From Acidovorax sp. (GTDB lineage: Bacteria; Pseudomonadota; Gammaproteobacteria; Burkholderiales; Burkholderiaceae_C): a stretch of DNA of 64,000 bases. The position numbers and the translations under genes are program-made. The stretch is taken from the NCBI GenBank assembly GCA_018780365.1, contig JADMJR010000027.1:43344-107343 (forward strand). Reading direction: 5' to 3'. Each line of letters opens with the position of its first letter. The stretch's first letter is position 1. This document shows positions 28,579-40,759 of this stretch, piece by piece. The notes beneath the pieces were generated by a model. It did not search any database and had not been told where the DNA came from. It saw nothing but the letters and a program-made list of their open reading frames with translations.

Positions 28579-28932
28579 ATGAGTACGTTCGACCACGCTG
28601 GCCTGATTCAAAGCATCAACGAAAGCCTGGCCACATTTCGCAAGGCCCAGCCCGACACCATGCGGGGCTTTGCGCAACTGGCCCAGGCATCCATGGCAGA
28701 GGGCACGCTGAGCAGCAAACACAAAGAGCTGATCGCCCTGGCCATCGGGGTCACGCAGCGCTGCTCGGGCTGCATTGGTTTTCACGTCAAGGCGCTGCAA
28801 AAGCTGGGCACCACCCGCACCGAGCTGGAAGAAATGCTGGCCGTGTGCGTCTACATGGGCGGTGGCCCGGCACTCATGTACACAGCCGAAGCGCTGAAAG
28901 CCTGGGACACCCTGGCAACCAGCAGCCCCTGA
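28579..28932 (+). CDS. Carboxymuconolactone decarboxylase / AhpD-like protein
   Basis: LSSKHKELIALAIGVTQRCSGCIGFHVKALQKLGTTRTELEEMLAVCVYMGGGPALMY. Confidence 0.9.
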   Translation: MSTFDHAGLIQSINESLATFRKAQPDTMRGFAQLAQASMAEGTLSSKHKELIALAIGVTQRCSGCIGFHVKALQKLGTTRTELEEMLAVCVYMGGGPALMYTAEALKAWDTLATSSP

Positions 28933-28960
28933 GACACATCGCTCCAGACGCCCCACTCCA

Positions 28961-29006
28961 GGGCCCCAAGGCCCCAAGGCCTTGAGGCCTTGAGGCCTTG
29001 AGGCCG
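28961..29006 (+). repeat. 8-bp tandem/inverted repeat (CCCCAAGG x2, CCTTGAGG x3), probable hairpin
   Basis: GGGCCCCAAGGCCCCAAGGCCTTGAGGCCTTGAGGCCTTGAGGCCGC directly downstream of the CMD gene. Confidence 0.65.
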
Positions 29007-29263
29007 CGGGATCGGCGCTATCTGCTCCCGGGCCACAGCGCGCTGCGGGGCATCGACAGCCACGGGTAAAAAAAACCTCGCACAAAGCGCCCTCTTCCAC
29101 TACCTTGCGGCCACGGGCTCATGGCCGACCACATCCGCTCATCTGCACCACGTCGTGCATGCGCGACACACCGCCACACCGAAACAGCTACCGGCTGTTA
29201 TAAATCGGTTTACATTTTGTGCGTCGATCCATGAGACTGTTGCAAAAAATAGGGGGAATCGCC

Positions 29264-29797
29264 ATGTATGCACGTCTTTCGGTGGCACGCCTGGGTGCAG
29301 GTTGGGGCCGTGGTTTCGCCATCGGCACACTCGCACTGCTCTCGGCCTTGGGGGCACATGCCCTGGACAAAACCACCGGCCCGGTGATTCTCACCATCGA
29401 AGGGACCATCAGCCAGACCAACCATGGTCAGCAGGCGCAGTTCGACATGAAGATGCTGGAGAAACTTCCCCAGCACAGCTTCTCCACGCAAACCCCCTGG
29501 TATCCCAATGCCGTCACCTTCACCGGCCCCTTGCTGCGCGATGTGCTGGCCGCCGTGGGGGCCAAGGGCAGCAAGATCACGGCAGTGGCCCTGAACGACT
29601 ACAAAACCGAAATTCCCCTCGATGACGCGACCCGCCACAACGTGATCGTGGCCCGCCTGATGAACAACCGCCCCATGCCCATTCGCGAAAAGGGGCCGCT
29701 GTTCATCGTCTACCCCTTCGACACCAAGGCCGAGCTGCGCAGCGAGCTGTACTACAACCGTGCGGCCTGGCAGCTCAACGCCCTGCGTATCCGGTAA
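29264..29797 (+). CDS. Exported protein resembling oxidoreductase molybdopterin-binding domain
   Basis: Signal peptide, then PVILTIEGTISQTNHGQQAQFDMKMLEKLPQHSFSTQTPWYPNAVTFTGPLLRDVLAAVGAKG. Confidence 0.65.
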   Translation: MYARLSVARLGAGWGRGFAIGTLALLSALGAHALDKTTGPVILTIEGTISQTNHGQQAQFDMKMLEKLPQHSFSTQTPWYPNAVTFTGPLLRDVLAAVGAKGSKITAVALNDYKTEIPLDDATRHNVIVARLMNNRPMPIREKGPLFIVYPFDTKAELRSELYYNRAAWQLNALRIR

Positions 29798-29830
29798 CCG
29801 CCCAACCCAACCCCGCAGGCACCCCCACGC

Positions 29831-32800
29831 ATGCTGCGCAGCAAACACATCCTGCGACTCATCATTGCGGGCCTGGTGCTGGCCTACGTGGCCATTGCAG
29901 CGGTGCAATACCACCAGTACCGCAGCGTCGAGGCCGTCATGCGGCGGGGCGATGTCAATGCGCTCTGGTCATTTCTGCAGCTCAACGTCGAATATGAAAA
30001 ACTCGACCATGCTCTGCACCAGTTCGAACTGGACCCGGCCAGCATCCCCATGGACCGGCTGGAACTGCGGTATGACCTCTTCCTGAGCCGCTTCAGCGCG
30101 CTGGAGAGCGGCACCGCGCGCACCCTGATGCAGGAGGAGCCCATCTACGCCAAGGCCCTGGCCGCACTGCAGAAGTTTGTGGCGGCGGGCGACAACCACT
30201 TTGGGGCCAGTGTGGACCTGGCCTCCAGCCAGAAGAACATGCGGCTGTTGCGCACCGAACTGGATGCGCTGCGCGACACCGTGCAGGAGTTGTCGCTCAA
30301 CGCCTCGCGCGTATCGGCCCTGCTCGGCGACTCGCGCAATGCCGAAGTCAAGCACCAAACCTTGCTGACCACCGGCCTTACGGCGTTCCAGGCGCTGCTC
30401 ACGTTTTTGCTGGCATTTGCGATGGCGCGGCAGTTCCTCAAGCGCGAAAAAGCCAAATCCCTGGCCATGGCTGCGCAGGCCGAACTGGTGGAGGCCTTGA
30501 AGCGCAACGAAGAAGCGCTGGAGGCCCGCGTGGCCCAGCGCACCGGCGAGTTGCAGCAGCTCAATGTGGCACTGCGCGAGCACGAGGAAGAGCTGGAGAT
30601 CGCCCGGGCCAAGGCCGAAGACGCCTCGCAGATGAAATCGGACTTCCTGGCCAACATGAGCCACGAAATCCGTACCCCCATGAACGCCGTGATCGGCATG
30701 AGCCACCTGGCGCTGGGCACCGACCTCTCGCCCCGCCAGCGCGACTACGTTGAAAAAATCCAGCGCTCGGGCCAGCACCTGCTGGGCCTGATCAACGACA
30801 TCCTCGATTTCAGCAAGATCGAAGCCGGCAAGCTCGAAGTGGAGGTGGTGGATTTCGAGCTGCGCGGCGTGCTCGACAACGTGGCCAACCTGATCAGCGG
30901 CAAATCCGCCAGCAAAGGCCTGGAGCTGTTGTTTGACGTAGACCCCGCCCTGCCCGACAACCTGCGCGGCGACCCCCTGCGCCTGGGGCAGATCCTGGTC
31001 AACTACGCCAACAACGCCGTCAAATTCACCGATGTGGGCGAAATCATCGTGCGGACCACCGAAATCTCGCGGGACGCAGACGGCATCCTGATGCGCTTTG
31101 AGGTGCAGGACACGGGCATCGGCCTCACCGAAGAACAGCAATCGCGGCTGTTTCGCTCGTTCGAGCAGGCCGACACCTCCACCACCCGCAAATACGGAGG
31201 CACCGGCCTGGGCCTGGCCATCTCCAAAAAACTCGCGGACCTGATGGGTGGCGAGGTCGGGGTACACAGCGTGCCAGGCCAAGGCAGCACCTTCTGGTTC
31301 ACTGCGCGGCTGGGCCTGGGCACAGCCCCCCACCGCCCCCTGCTGCCCGAGCCCGACCTGCGCGGGCGCCACGTGCTGGTGGTCGACGACAGCGAGCAGG
31401 CGCGGCAGATCCTTGGGGGCTTGCTGGGCAGCATGAGCTTTGCGGTCACCATGGCCAGTTCGGGCGAAGAGGCGGTGGCCAAGGCCGGTACCGCCGATGC
31501 AGCCGGGCGCCCTTGCGAGATCGCATTTCTGGACTGGAAGATGCCCGGCATGGACGGCTTTGCCACCCACCGCGCGCTGGCGCTGCTGCCCCGCCCGCCG
31601 CATTCGGTCATCGTCACAGCCGCTGGCCGCGATGATGTGCAAAAGGAGCTGGAAAACGCCGGCATCGGGCTCATGCTGACCAAACCCGTCAGCCCCTCGC
31701 AGTTGTTCGATACCGCCATCCGCGCCCTGGGTGGCCACGCCCTGGTGGCCGACACGCAGCGCACCCACGGTCCCCGCAGTGCCCCCAATCTGGCCGCCAT
31801 CCGGGGGGCCCGGGTACTGCTGGTGGATGACAACGACCTCAACCAGCAGGTCGGCGCCGAGCTGCTGATGAGCGCTGGCCTGGTGGTGGACGTGGCCGAC
31901 AACGGTCAGATCGCACTCGACATGCTGGCAAGCGCACCCTACGACATCGTGCTCATGGACATGCAGATGCCGGTGATGGACGGGCTTACCGCCACGCGCC
32001 TGTTGCGCGAAAACCCGGCCTGGGCCCAGCTGCCGGTGCTGGCCATGACCGCCAACGCCATGAGCCGCGACCGGGACCGCTGCCTTGCTGCCGGCATGAA
32101 CAGCCACCTCGCCAAGCCCATCGACCCGGACGAGCTGTTTGCCAGCCTGCTGCAATGGATCCCGCCACGCTCCGTGGAGCCGACAGCCCCTGGTCTTCTC
32201 CCCACACTACAAACGGCCCTTGTCCCAGCACCCACCGAGGCCCACGACCCGCTGCGCCACGTCGACGGGCTGGACATGGCCGCCGGCTTGCGGCGCGTGC
32301 TCGACAAGCGCCCTGCCTACGAAAGCCTGCTGCGCAAGTTCGTGGCTGGCCAGGCAGGGGCGGTGCAGGCCACCCGGGCCGCACTTGCCGCACACCAGAG
32401 CGATGATGCGCAACGCGCCATGCACACCCTCAAGGGCACTGCGGGCACCATTGGCGCGGCCCGCCTGGCCACGCTGGCTGGGGCGGTCGAACAGGCCATT
32501 GGCCAGAATGCCCCCTCAGCCGCCGTTGAAGAACTGCTGCACCCTGTGGACACCGCCTGCCAGGCGCTGATGGCGGCGCTGCGCACCGCCCTGCCCCCGG
32601 AGGACGAACCCGGCGCCCCCCCCCCTGCGGGTACGCCCGAGGCGCCTGTCGACACAGCGGCCGCGCTGCAGCTGCTGGGCCAGCTCGACGCCCTGCTGGC
32701 GGACGACGATTCCGACGCCATCGAACTGTTCAAGGACTCCACCCCCGTGCTGAAGGCCCTGCTGGGCCCGGCCTACGCCGACATGAAGCGGGCACTGGAC

Positions 32801-32890
32801 AGTTACGACTTTGTGGATGCACTGGCCGCCTTGCGTGCCACCCGCATGCCTGGCACAGAACACAACAAGGAGGACCCGGTTCATGAATAG
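29831..32890 (+). CDS. Hybrid sensor histidine kinase (HK - REC - REC - Hpt)
   Basis: H-box [25 protein letters not shown]-boxes [41 protein letters not shown]...[11 protein letters not shown] and [14 protein letters not shown]...[12 protein letters not shown]; Hpt [14 protein letters not shown]. Confidence 0.95.
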   Translation: MLRSKHILRLIIAGLVLAYVAIAAVQYHQYRSVEAVMRRGDVNALWSFLQLNVEYEKLDHALHQFELDPASIPMDRLELRYDLFLSRFSALESGTARTLMQEEPIYAKALAALQKFVAAGDNHFGASVDLASSQKNMRLLRTELDALRDTVQELSLNASRVSALLGDSRNAEVKHQTLLTTGLTAFQALLTFLLAFAMARQFLKREKAKSLAMAAQAELVEALKRNEEALEARVAQRTGELQQLNVALREHEEELEIARAKAEDASQMKSDFLANMSHEIRTPMNAVIGMSHLALGTDLSPRQRDYVEKIQRSGQHLLGLINDILDFSKIEAGKLEVEVVDFELRGVLDNVANLISGKSASKGLELLFDVDPALPDNLRGDPLRLGQILVNYANNAVKFTDVGEIIVRTTEISRDADGILMRFEVQDTGIGLTEEQQSRLFRSFEQADTSTTRKYGGTGLGLAISKKLADLMGGEVGVHSVPGQGSTFWFTARLGLGTAPHRPLLPEPDLRGRHVLVVDDSEQARQILGGLLGSMSFAVTMASSGEEAVAKAGTADAAGRPCEIAFLDWKMPGMDGFATHRALALLPRPPHSVIVTAAGRDDVQKELENAGIGLMLTKPVSPSQLFDTAIRALGGHALVADTQRTHGPRSAPNLAAIRGARVLLVDDNDLNQQVGAELLMSAGLVVDVADNGQIALDMLASAPYDIVLMDMQMPVMDGLTATRLLRENPAWAQLPVLAMTANAMSRDRDRCLAAGMNSHLAKPIDPDELFASLLQWIPPRSVEPTAPGLLPTLQTALVPAPTEAHDPLRHVDGLDMAAGLRRVLDKRPAYESLLRKFVAGQAGAVQATRAALAAHQSDDAQRAMHTLKGTAGTIGAARLATLAGAVEQAIGQNAPSAAVEELLHPVDTACQALMAALRTALPPEDEPGAPPPAGTPEAPVDTAAALQLLGQLDALLADDDSDAIELFKDSTPVLKALLGPAYADMKRALDSYDFVDALAALRATRMPGTEHNKEDPVHE

Positions 32891-34052
32891 CCCGACGGAA
32901 TTGAGCGGCAAATGCACAGTGCTGGTGGTGGACGACACCCCCGACAACCTGTCGCTGATGAGTGACCTGCTGCGCACGGACTACAAGGTCAAACTGGCGC
33001 CCAGTGGCGAGCGCGCGCTACAGATCGTGGCCGGCGAGAGCAAGCCCGACCTGATCCTGCTGGACATCATGATGCCGGACATGGACGGCTACGAGGTGCT
33101 GCGCCGCCTGCAGTTCAACCCCGACACCGAAGACATCCCAGTGATCTTCCTCACCGCCATGAGCGCCTCGGAGGACGAAAGCGTGGGGCTGGAACTGGGG
33201 GCCGTGGACTACATCACCAAGCCCGTCAATCCCTCCATCCTGATGGCCCGGGTGCGCAATCACCTGCAACTCAAGCGGGCGCGCGATTTTCTTGCCCACC
33301 ACAACCACTTCCTGGAGCAGGAGGTGGCCTCACGCACACAGGCTCTGGCCGAGCTGCAGGACGCCACCATCCGCGCCATGGCCTCGCTGGCCGAAACACG
33401 CGACAACGAAACCGGCAACCACATTCGGCGCACGCAGCACTACGTGGAGGCGCTGGCCCGCCACCTGCAAAGCCACCCGCGCTTCAAGGAAGAGCTGACC
33501 GACACCAACATCGAGACGATCTTCAAATCAGCCCCGCTGCACGACATTGGCAAGGTGGGCATCCCTGACCGCATCCTGCTCAAGCCCGGCAAGCTCACGC
33601 CCGAAGAGTTCGAGATCATGAAGACCCACACCACGCTGGGCCGCGACGCCATCGTGGCCGCCGAAAGCGAAACCACGCACGACAACCCGTTCTTTCGCTA
33701 TGCCAAGGAGATCACCTACAGCCACCAGGAAAAGTGGGACGGTTCGGGCTACCCCGAGGGGCTGATGGGCAACAACATCCCCCTGTCGGCGCGCCTCATG
33801 GCCGTGGCTGATGTGTACGACGCGCTGATCTCCGAGCGCGTGTACAAGGCCGCCTTCACCCACGAAAAGGCTGTCGACATCATCCGCGAGGGCCGAGGCA
33901 GCCATTTCGACCCAGACATGGTGGACGCCTTCCTCGCGCTGTCCGAAGAGTTTCGCCGCATTGCCCGGCGTTTTGCCGACGGCGAACCAGCCATGCAGGC
34001 ACACATCGACCGCCTGGCCGCCGATGTGCCTGCCGAGCGCATCGAACTCTGA
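32883..34052 (+). CDS. Response regulator with HD-GYP domain
   Basis: [22 protein letters not shown]...[33 protein letters not shown]...[35 protein letters not shown]. Start overlaps the end of the hybrid kinase. Confidence 0.95.
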   Translation: MNSPTELSGKCTVLVVDDTPDNLSLMSDLLRTDYKVKLAPSGERALQIVAGESKPDLILLDIMMPDMDGYEVLRRLQFNPDTEDIPVIFLTAMSASEDESVGLELGAVDYITKPVNPSILMARVRNHLQLKRARDFLAHHNHFLEQEVASRTQALAELQDATIRAMASLAETRDNETGNHIRRTQHYVEALARHLQSHPRFKEELTDTNIETIFKSAPLHDIGKVGIPDRILLKPGKLTPEEFEIMKTHTTLGRDAIVAAESETTHDNPFFRYAKEITYSHQEKWDGSGYPEGLMGNNIPLSARLMAVADVYDALISERVYKAAFTHEKAVDIIREGRGSHFDPDMVDAFLALSEEFRRIARRFADGEPAMQAHIDRLAADVPAERIEL

Positions 34053-34062
34053 GCGGCCCCCC

Positions 34063-34980
34063 ATGCAAGCTTCGCAAACCACCGTGCTGCTGGCCGAGGG
34101 CGCCGGTGCCATGCGCCAGGCCCTGGCCAGCCAGCTCGAAGGGGCCGGTTTTGCCCGGGTGCTCCAGGCCAAAGACGGCCAGCGTGCGCTGCAGATCCTG
34201 CGCTCCGAACCCGTGCAGGTGGTGGTGGCCGACCTCGATATGCCAGTGCACAGCGGCCTGGAAGTGCTCGAAGCCATGCGGGCCGAGCCACGCCTGGCCA
34301 GCCTGCCCTTTCTGCTCATGTCCGGCGGGCTGGACCGCGCCTCGGCCGCCAAGGCCATCCAGCTGGGCATTGACGATCTGCTGATCAAGCCCTTCACCAC
34401 GCGCCGGCTGCTGGAGCGCATGCAGCGCGTGCTCAACCGTGGGGCGGCAGTGCCCGCCGCCGAGCCCACGCCTGAGGGCGACGGCAGCGCCGACCGTGCC
34501 ACCCTGCTGGTGGTGGACGACACCCCCGACAACCTGCAGCTGATGGCCGGCCTGTTCCGGGACCGCTTCAAGGTCAAGGTGGCGCAGAACGGTGAGAAGG
34601 CACTCAGCATCTGCCAGTCCGACGCCCCGCCCGATGTCATCCTGCTCGATGTGATGATGCCCGGCATGGATGGGTTCGAGGTGGCGCGCCGGCTGCGCGA
34701 GCACCACACCTCCGAGTACATGCCCATCATCTTCGTGACCGCCATCACCGATGAGATGGCCCGCCACAAAGGCCTGAGCCTGGGCGCTATCGACTACGTC
34801 TTCAAACCCATCGACCCCGAGCTGCTCAAGCTGCGCGTGAGCAACCTCATGGTCTATGTGGAGCACCGCAAGCAGCTGCAAAAGGACATGGACCTGCTGC
34901 GCGAAAACGCACAGCTGCGCACCGAAGTGCAGCGGCTGCGCGGCGATCTGCTGCGCCTGCAAGCCCCGGCGGGCGGATAG
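34063..34980 (+). CDS. Response regulator with two tandem REC domains
   Basis: REC1 TTVLLAEGAGAMRQALASQLEGAGFARVLQAKDGQ...VVVADLDMPVHSGLEVLEA; REC2 [18 protein letters not shown]...VILLDVMMPGMDGFEVA. Confidence 0.9.
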   Translation: MQASQTTVLLAEGAGAMRQALASQLEGAGFARVLQAKDGQRALQILRSEPVQVVVADLDMPVHSGLEVLEAMRAEPRLASLPFLLMSGGLDRASAAKAIQLGIDDLLIKPFTTRRLLERMQRVLNRGAAVPAAEPTPEGDGSADRATLLVVDDTPDNLQLMAGLFRDRFKVKVAQNGEKALSICQSDAPPDVILLDVMMPGMDGFEVARRLREHHTSEYMPIIFVTAITDEMARHKGLSLGAIDYVFKPIDPELLKLRVSNLMVYVEHRKQLQKDMDLLRENAQLRTEVQRLRGDLLRLQAPAGG

Positions 34981-35029
34981 CGACGCAGCGCGGAGCCCCC
35001 TGCCCCGCCAGACGGGTGCCAATCCAGTA

Positions 35030-36097
35030 TCAGGCGTGGTGGTGGGCGTGCTCTGCCTCGGTGGTGGTGGTGCGGTGGCCGTTCAGGCCCAGCTTGGCCA
35101 ACAACTGCACGTCGGCATCCACATCAGGGTTGCCGGTCACCAGCAGCTTGTCGCCATAGAAGATCGAGTTGGCACCGGCCATGAAACACAGCGCCTGCAC
35201 CGCCTCGCCCATTTGCTGGCGTCCGGCCGACAGGCGCACGCGCGCCTTGGGCATGGTGATGCGGGCCACGGCAATCACGCGCACAAAGTCGAACGGGTCG
35301 ATGGGGTCGCTGTCGGCCAGCGGCGTGCCCGGCACGCGCACCAGGCTGTTGATGGGCACGGATTCGGGGTACGGCTGCAGGTTGGCCAGCTGTGCAATCA
35401 GGCCTGCGCGGTGCACCGGCGCCTCGCCCATGCCCACAATGCCGCCGCAGCACACGCTGATGCCCGCACTGCGCACGTTCTGCAGTGTGTCCAGCCGGTC
35501 CTGGTAGGCACGCGTGCTCACCACGTCGGTGTAGTACTCGGGGGCCGTGTCCAGGTTGTGGTTGTAGTAATCCAGGCCCGCATCCTTGAGCGCCTGCGCC
35601 TGGTGCGATTCGAGCATGCCCAGCGTGGCACAGGTCTGCAGGCCCAGGCCCTTCACGGCGCCGATCAGGGCGCTCACTTTCTCAATATCGCGGTCCTTGG
35701 GCGCACGCCAGGCGGCGCCCATGCAAAAGCGCGTGGCGCCCGCATCCTTGGCGGCCTGGGCGGCACGCACCACCTCATCCACCTCCATCAGCTTTTCGGC
35801 CTTCACGCCCGTGTCGAACTCGGCCGCCTGCGGGCAATAGCCGCAGTTTTCGGGGCAGCCGCCGGTTTTGACCGACAGCAGCGTGGCCAGCTCAATGTCG
35901 CCGGCGGGCCAGTGCTGGCGGTGCACCGTTTGCGCCTCGAACAGCAGGTCCATCAAGGGCTTGTCGAGCAGCGCCTGGATGGCCTCCACCGACCAGGGGC
36001 CCTGTGTGGCGGGCGACGGGGCGCGGCGGTGCAATTGAACCGGTTGCACGGAGGGTGCGGACTGCACTGCGGGGGGAGGAGCCAGGGTGGCGGACAT
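35030..36097 (-). CDS. bioB: Biotin synthase
   Basis: Radical SAM motif [45 protein letters not shown]...[18 protein letters not shown]. Confidence 0.97.
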   Translation of the reverse strand: MSATLAPPPAVQSAPSVQPVQLHRRAPSPATQGPWSVEAIQALLDKPLMDLLFEAQTVHRQHWPAGDIELATLLSVKTGGCPENCGYCPQAAEFDTGVKAEKLMEVDEVVRAAQAAKDAGATRFCMGAAWRAPKDRDIEKVSALIGAVKGLGLQTCATLGMLESHQAQALKDAGLDYYNHNLDTAPEYYTDVVSTRAYQDRLDTLQNVRSAGISVCCGGIVGMGEAPVHRAGLIAQLANLQPYPESVPINSLVRVPGTPLADSDPIDPFDFVRVIAVARITMPKARVRLSAGRQQMGEAVQALCFMAGANSIFYGDKLLVTGNPDVDADVQLLAKLGLNGHRTTTTEAEHAHHHA

Positions 36098-36533
36098 GGG
36101 GTGGGTTCCTTCAACAATCAAGGCATCGGCCCTGCGGCGGCGGGTTGCCACCACGGGGCCAGAGGTTGCTTACTCGGTCATCGTTTCTTCGGTGCGCACC
36201 ACCCAATGGATGGAGTTTTGGGCAGGTGCGCAGCGGCTGGGGCGGATTCTGGAGGAGAAAACGGCACAAACGTGCACTGTAGGGTCACAAAAAGTGCCAA
36301 CAAAAAGGCGTGTACAACAGCAGGTAACTGCCATGTTTTTTGGGCGCAAAAGCCAGCGTTTTCGGAGCATTTGCAGGCCATTCGACATGGGTGCGAAACC
36401 GGCCTTACCCCCATGGCGACAACGTGGGCTTATCTGCTGCCATCTGCTGCGCAACAGCCGCCGTGCCCGCTGGAGGATGAGCGACATTGCAGCAGACTTG
36501 GGCTCCGTTGGCGGCCCGCAGCCCGGAAAAACC

Positions 36534-37004
36534 TCAGCCCAGCGCCGCAATCACGTCCGCAGGCGCCTGCACCAGCTCGATCAGCACCCCCTCGCCCGCA
36601 ATCGGAAACTCGTCGTTGCTTTTGGGGTGCAAAAAGGTGATGTCGTAACCCGCCGCGCCCTTGCGGATGCCACCGGGCGCAAAACGCACGCCCTGAGCCG
36701 TGAGCCATTCCACCGCCTTAGGCAGGTCGTCGATCCACAGGCCGATGTGGTTGAGCGGTGTGGTGTGCACGGCCGGCTTTTTGTCGATGTCGAGCGGCTG
36801 CATGATGTCCACCTCGACCTTGAACGCGCCCTGGCCCATGGCCAGGATGTCTTCATCGACGTTTTCGCGCTCGCTCTGGAAGGTGCCGGTCTGTGTGAGC
36901 CCCAGCATGTCCACCCACAGGGTTTTCATGCGCTGCTTGTCGGTGCCGCCAATGGCGACCTGCTGGATTCCCAGGACCTTGAACGGGCGTTGGGGGTGGG
37001 TCAT
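36534..37004 (-). CDS. VOC-family protein (possible methylmalonyl-CoA epimerase)
   Basis: Glyoxalase/VOC fold: [28 protein letters not shown]...[24 protein letters not shown]...[23 protein letters not shown]. Lies at the end of a propionyl-CoA operon. Confidence 0.75.
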   Translation of the reverse strand: MTHPQRPFKVLGIQQVAIGGTDKQRMKTLWVDMLGLTQTGTFQSERENVDEDILAMGQGAFKVEVDIMQPLDIDKKPAVHTTPLNHIGLWIDDLPKAVEWLTAQGVRFAPGGIRKGAAGYDITFLHPKSNDEFPIAGEGVLIELVQAPADVIAALG

Positions 37005-37014
37005 GATTACTCCT

Positions 37015-37047
37015 AATTTAATAGCTATCAGCGCTTACTGGATGCGC
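37015..37047. repeat. Intergenic palindromic repeat (GATAGCTGCTWGCGCTT family), copy 2
   Basis: AATTTAATAGCTATCAGCGCTTACTGGATGCGC. Confidence 0.5.
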
Positions 37048-37123
37048 GGAGAAGGCCAAAAACATTCAAAAAAAGGGGCACAAGGCCCCCGGGAATGGAT
37101 CGCTGACAGGATCGCCAGGCCGA

Positions 37124-39172
37124 TCACTGGAATTCCAGAATGATCTGGTCCACCGCCAGCGACTCGCCCTTGCCCGCCGTGATCTTGCCCACCACGCCGT
37201 CCTGTGCGGCAAAGAGGATGTTCTCCATCTTCATGGCCTCGATCACCGCCAGCTTTTCACCGGCCTGCACCTTCTGGCCGGGCTGCACCGCCACATCGAC
37301 CAGCAGGCCGGGCATGGGCGAGAGCAGGAACTTGGACAGGTCTGGCGGCGCCTTGAAAGGCATCAGCTTGTGCAGCTTGGCGCCCAGCGGCGACAGCACC
37401 AGCGTGTCGATCTGCGTGCCGTTGTGTGCAATGCGCAGCGCCAGCGGGTTCTTGCCCACGCCCCGCTCCACCTGGGCCGTGAAGCCCTGGCCGTTGCAGG
37501 AGCCCTGCACACGGATCTGCCCCAGCGTGGCATTGCTACTGATCTGATAGCTGTTACCGCCCACCAGGATAGCGCTGGAGCCCGATTTGTCTTCAAAGTC
37601 GGACACCGTCACCTCGTGGTGCTGGTTCTGGCCTTCGGCGCCCAGCGTGACCACCACAAACTGCTCGCCCACCTTCACCTCGTGGCCCGCCAGCTGGCCG
37701 CTGATGCCCGAGGCGCGCGCACGGTAGCGGCGGTTCATGAACGCGGCCAGCGCCACCAGGAACAGCGGGTCGCTGTGCGGCACGTCTTCGGCGTGAAAGC
37801 CCTTGCCGTAGTTCTCGGCGATGAAGCCGGTGTTGAAGTCGCCCGTCACAAACTTGGGGTGCGCCAGCAGCGCGGCCTGGAACGGGATGTTGCTGCTGAT
37901 GCCGCGAATCACAAAGCCGTTCAGCGCCGCACGCATCTTGGCAATCGCATCGTTGCGGTCCGTGCCGTGCACGATGAGCTTGGCGATCATCGAGTCGTAG
38001 TACATGGGGATCTCGCCGCCCTCATACACGCCCGTGTCCACCCGCACGCCCAATTTTTTGGTCGTATCGGACTGGAACATGGATTCCTCCGGCGGCTGAA
38101 AGCGCACCAGGCGGCCGGTGGACGGCAGGAAGTTGCGGAAAGGGTCTTCGGCGTTGATGCGGCACTCAATGGCCCAGCCGTCGCGCTTCACATCGGCTTG
38201 GCTCAAAGGCAGCTTCTCGCCTGCGGCCACGCGGATCATCAGCTCCACAAGGTCCAGGCCAGTGATGCACTCCGTCACCGGGTGCTCCACCTGCAGGCGG
38301 GTGTTCATTTCGAGGAAGTAGAAGTCCTGGTCCTTGCCGACCACAAACTCCACCGTGCCGGCCGATTGGTACTTCACGGCCTTGGCCAGTTGCACGGCCT
38401 GCTCGCCCATGGCCTTGCGGGTGGCGTCGCTGATGAAGGGCGATGGTGCCTCTTCGATCACCTTCTGGTGGCGGCGCTGGATGGAGCACTCGCGCTCGTT
38501 CAGGTAGATCACGTTGCCATGCGAATCGCCCAGCACCTGGATCTCGATGTGGCGCGGTTCCTGCACAAACTTCTCGATGAAGATGCGGTCATCGCCAAAG
38601 CTGTTGCGGGCCTCGTTCTGGCAGCTGGCAAAACCTTCAAACGCTTCCTTATCATTGAACGCCACGCGCAGGCCCTTGCCGCCGCCCCCAGCCGAAGCCT
38701 TGATCATCACGGGGTAGCCGATGCCTTTGGCAATTTCCACCGCCTGCTCGGGCCCGGCAATCGCGTCGTTGTAGCCCGGGATGGTGTTGACCTTGGCCTC
38801 GTTGGCCAGCTTCTTGGACGCGATCTTGTCGCCCATGGCGGCAATCGAAAACGCCTTGGGGCCGATGAAAGCAATGCCCTCGTCCTCGCAGCGTTTGGCA
38901 AAGGCCTCGTTTTCGGAGAGGAAGCCATAGCCGGGGTGGATGGCCTGTGCGCCAGTCTGCTTGGCGGCGGCAATGATCTTGTCGGCCAGCAGGTACGACT
39001 CGCGGCTGGGCGCGGCGCCAATGTGCACGGCCTCGTCAGCCAGTTTCACGTGGCGAGCTTCCTTGTCAGCGTCGGAGTAGACGGCGACGGTGGCGATGCC
39101 CATTTTGCGGGCGGTGGCGATCACGCGGCAGGCAATTTCGCCACGGTTGGCGATCAGGATTTTCGTAAACAT
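37124..39172 (-). CDS. pccA: Propionyl-/acyl-CoA carboxylase alpha subunit (biotin carboxylase + biotinyl domain)
   Basis: MFTKILIANRGEIACRVIATARKMGIATVAVYSDAD...; ATP-grasp motif MIKASAGGGGKGLRVA; biotinyl AVIEAMKMENILFA. Confidence 0.93.
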   Translation of the reverse strand: MFTKILIANRGEIACRVIATARKMGIATVAVYSDADKEARHVKLADEAVHIGAAPSRESYLLADKIIAAAKQTGAQAIHPGYGFLSENEAFAKRCEDEGIAFIGPKAFSIAAMGDKIASKKLANEAKVNTIPGYNDAIAGPEQAVEIAKGIGYPVMIKASAGGGGKGLRVAFNDKEAFEGFASCQNEARNSFGDDRIFIEKFVQEPRHIEIQVLGDSHGNVIYLNERECSIQRRHQKVIEEAPSPFISDATRKAMGEQAVQLAKAVKYQSAGTVEFVVGKDQDFYFLEMNTRLQVEHPVTECITGLDLVELMIRVAAGEKLPLSQADVKRDGWAIECRINAEDPFRNFLPSTGRLVRFQPPEESMFQSDTTKKLGVRVDTGVYEGGEIPMYYDSMIAKLIVHGTDRNDAIAKMRAALNGFVIRGISSNIPFQAALLAHPKFVTGDFNTGFIAENYGKGFHAEDVPHSDPLFLVALAAFMNRRYRARASGISGQLAGHEVKVGEQFVVVTLGAEGQNQHHEVTVSDFEDKSGSSAILVGGNSYQISSNATLGQIRVQGSCNGQGFTAQVERGVGKNPLALRIAHNGTQIDTLVLSPLGAKLHKLMPFKAPPDLSKFLLSPMPGLLVDVAVQPGQKVQAGEKLAVIEAMKMENILFAAQDGVVGKITAGKGESLAVDQIILEFQ

Positions 39173-39193
39173 GTTTTTATGCTCCTTGTCCGC

Positions 39194-40726
<1,533 letters not shown>

Positions 40727-40759
40727 GGTCGTCCTTTGGTGAATGGGTTTGTCTACTAT

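Noticed and set aside
29969-32155. 728-aa minus-strand ORF opposite the hybrid kinase
   Set aside because: Antisense shadow of a well-supported kinase gene; low-complexity translation.
34856-36640. 594-aa + strand ORF opposite bioB
   Set aside because: Shadow ORF over a clear biotin synthase.
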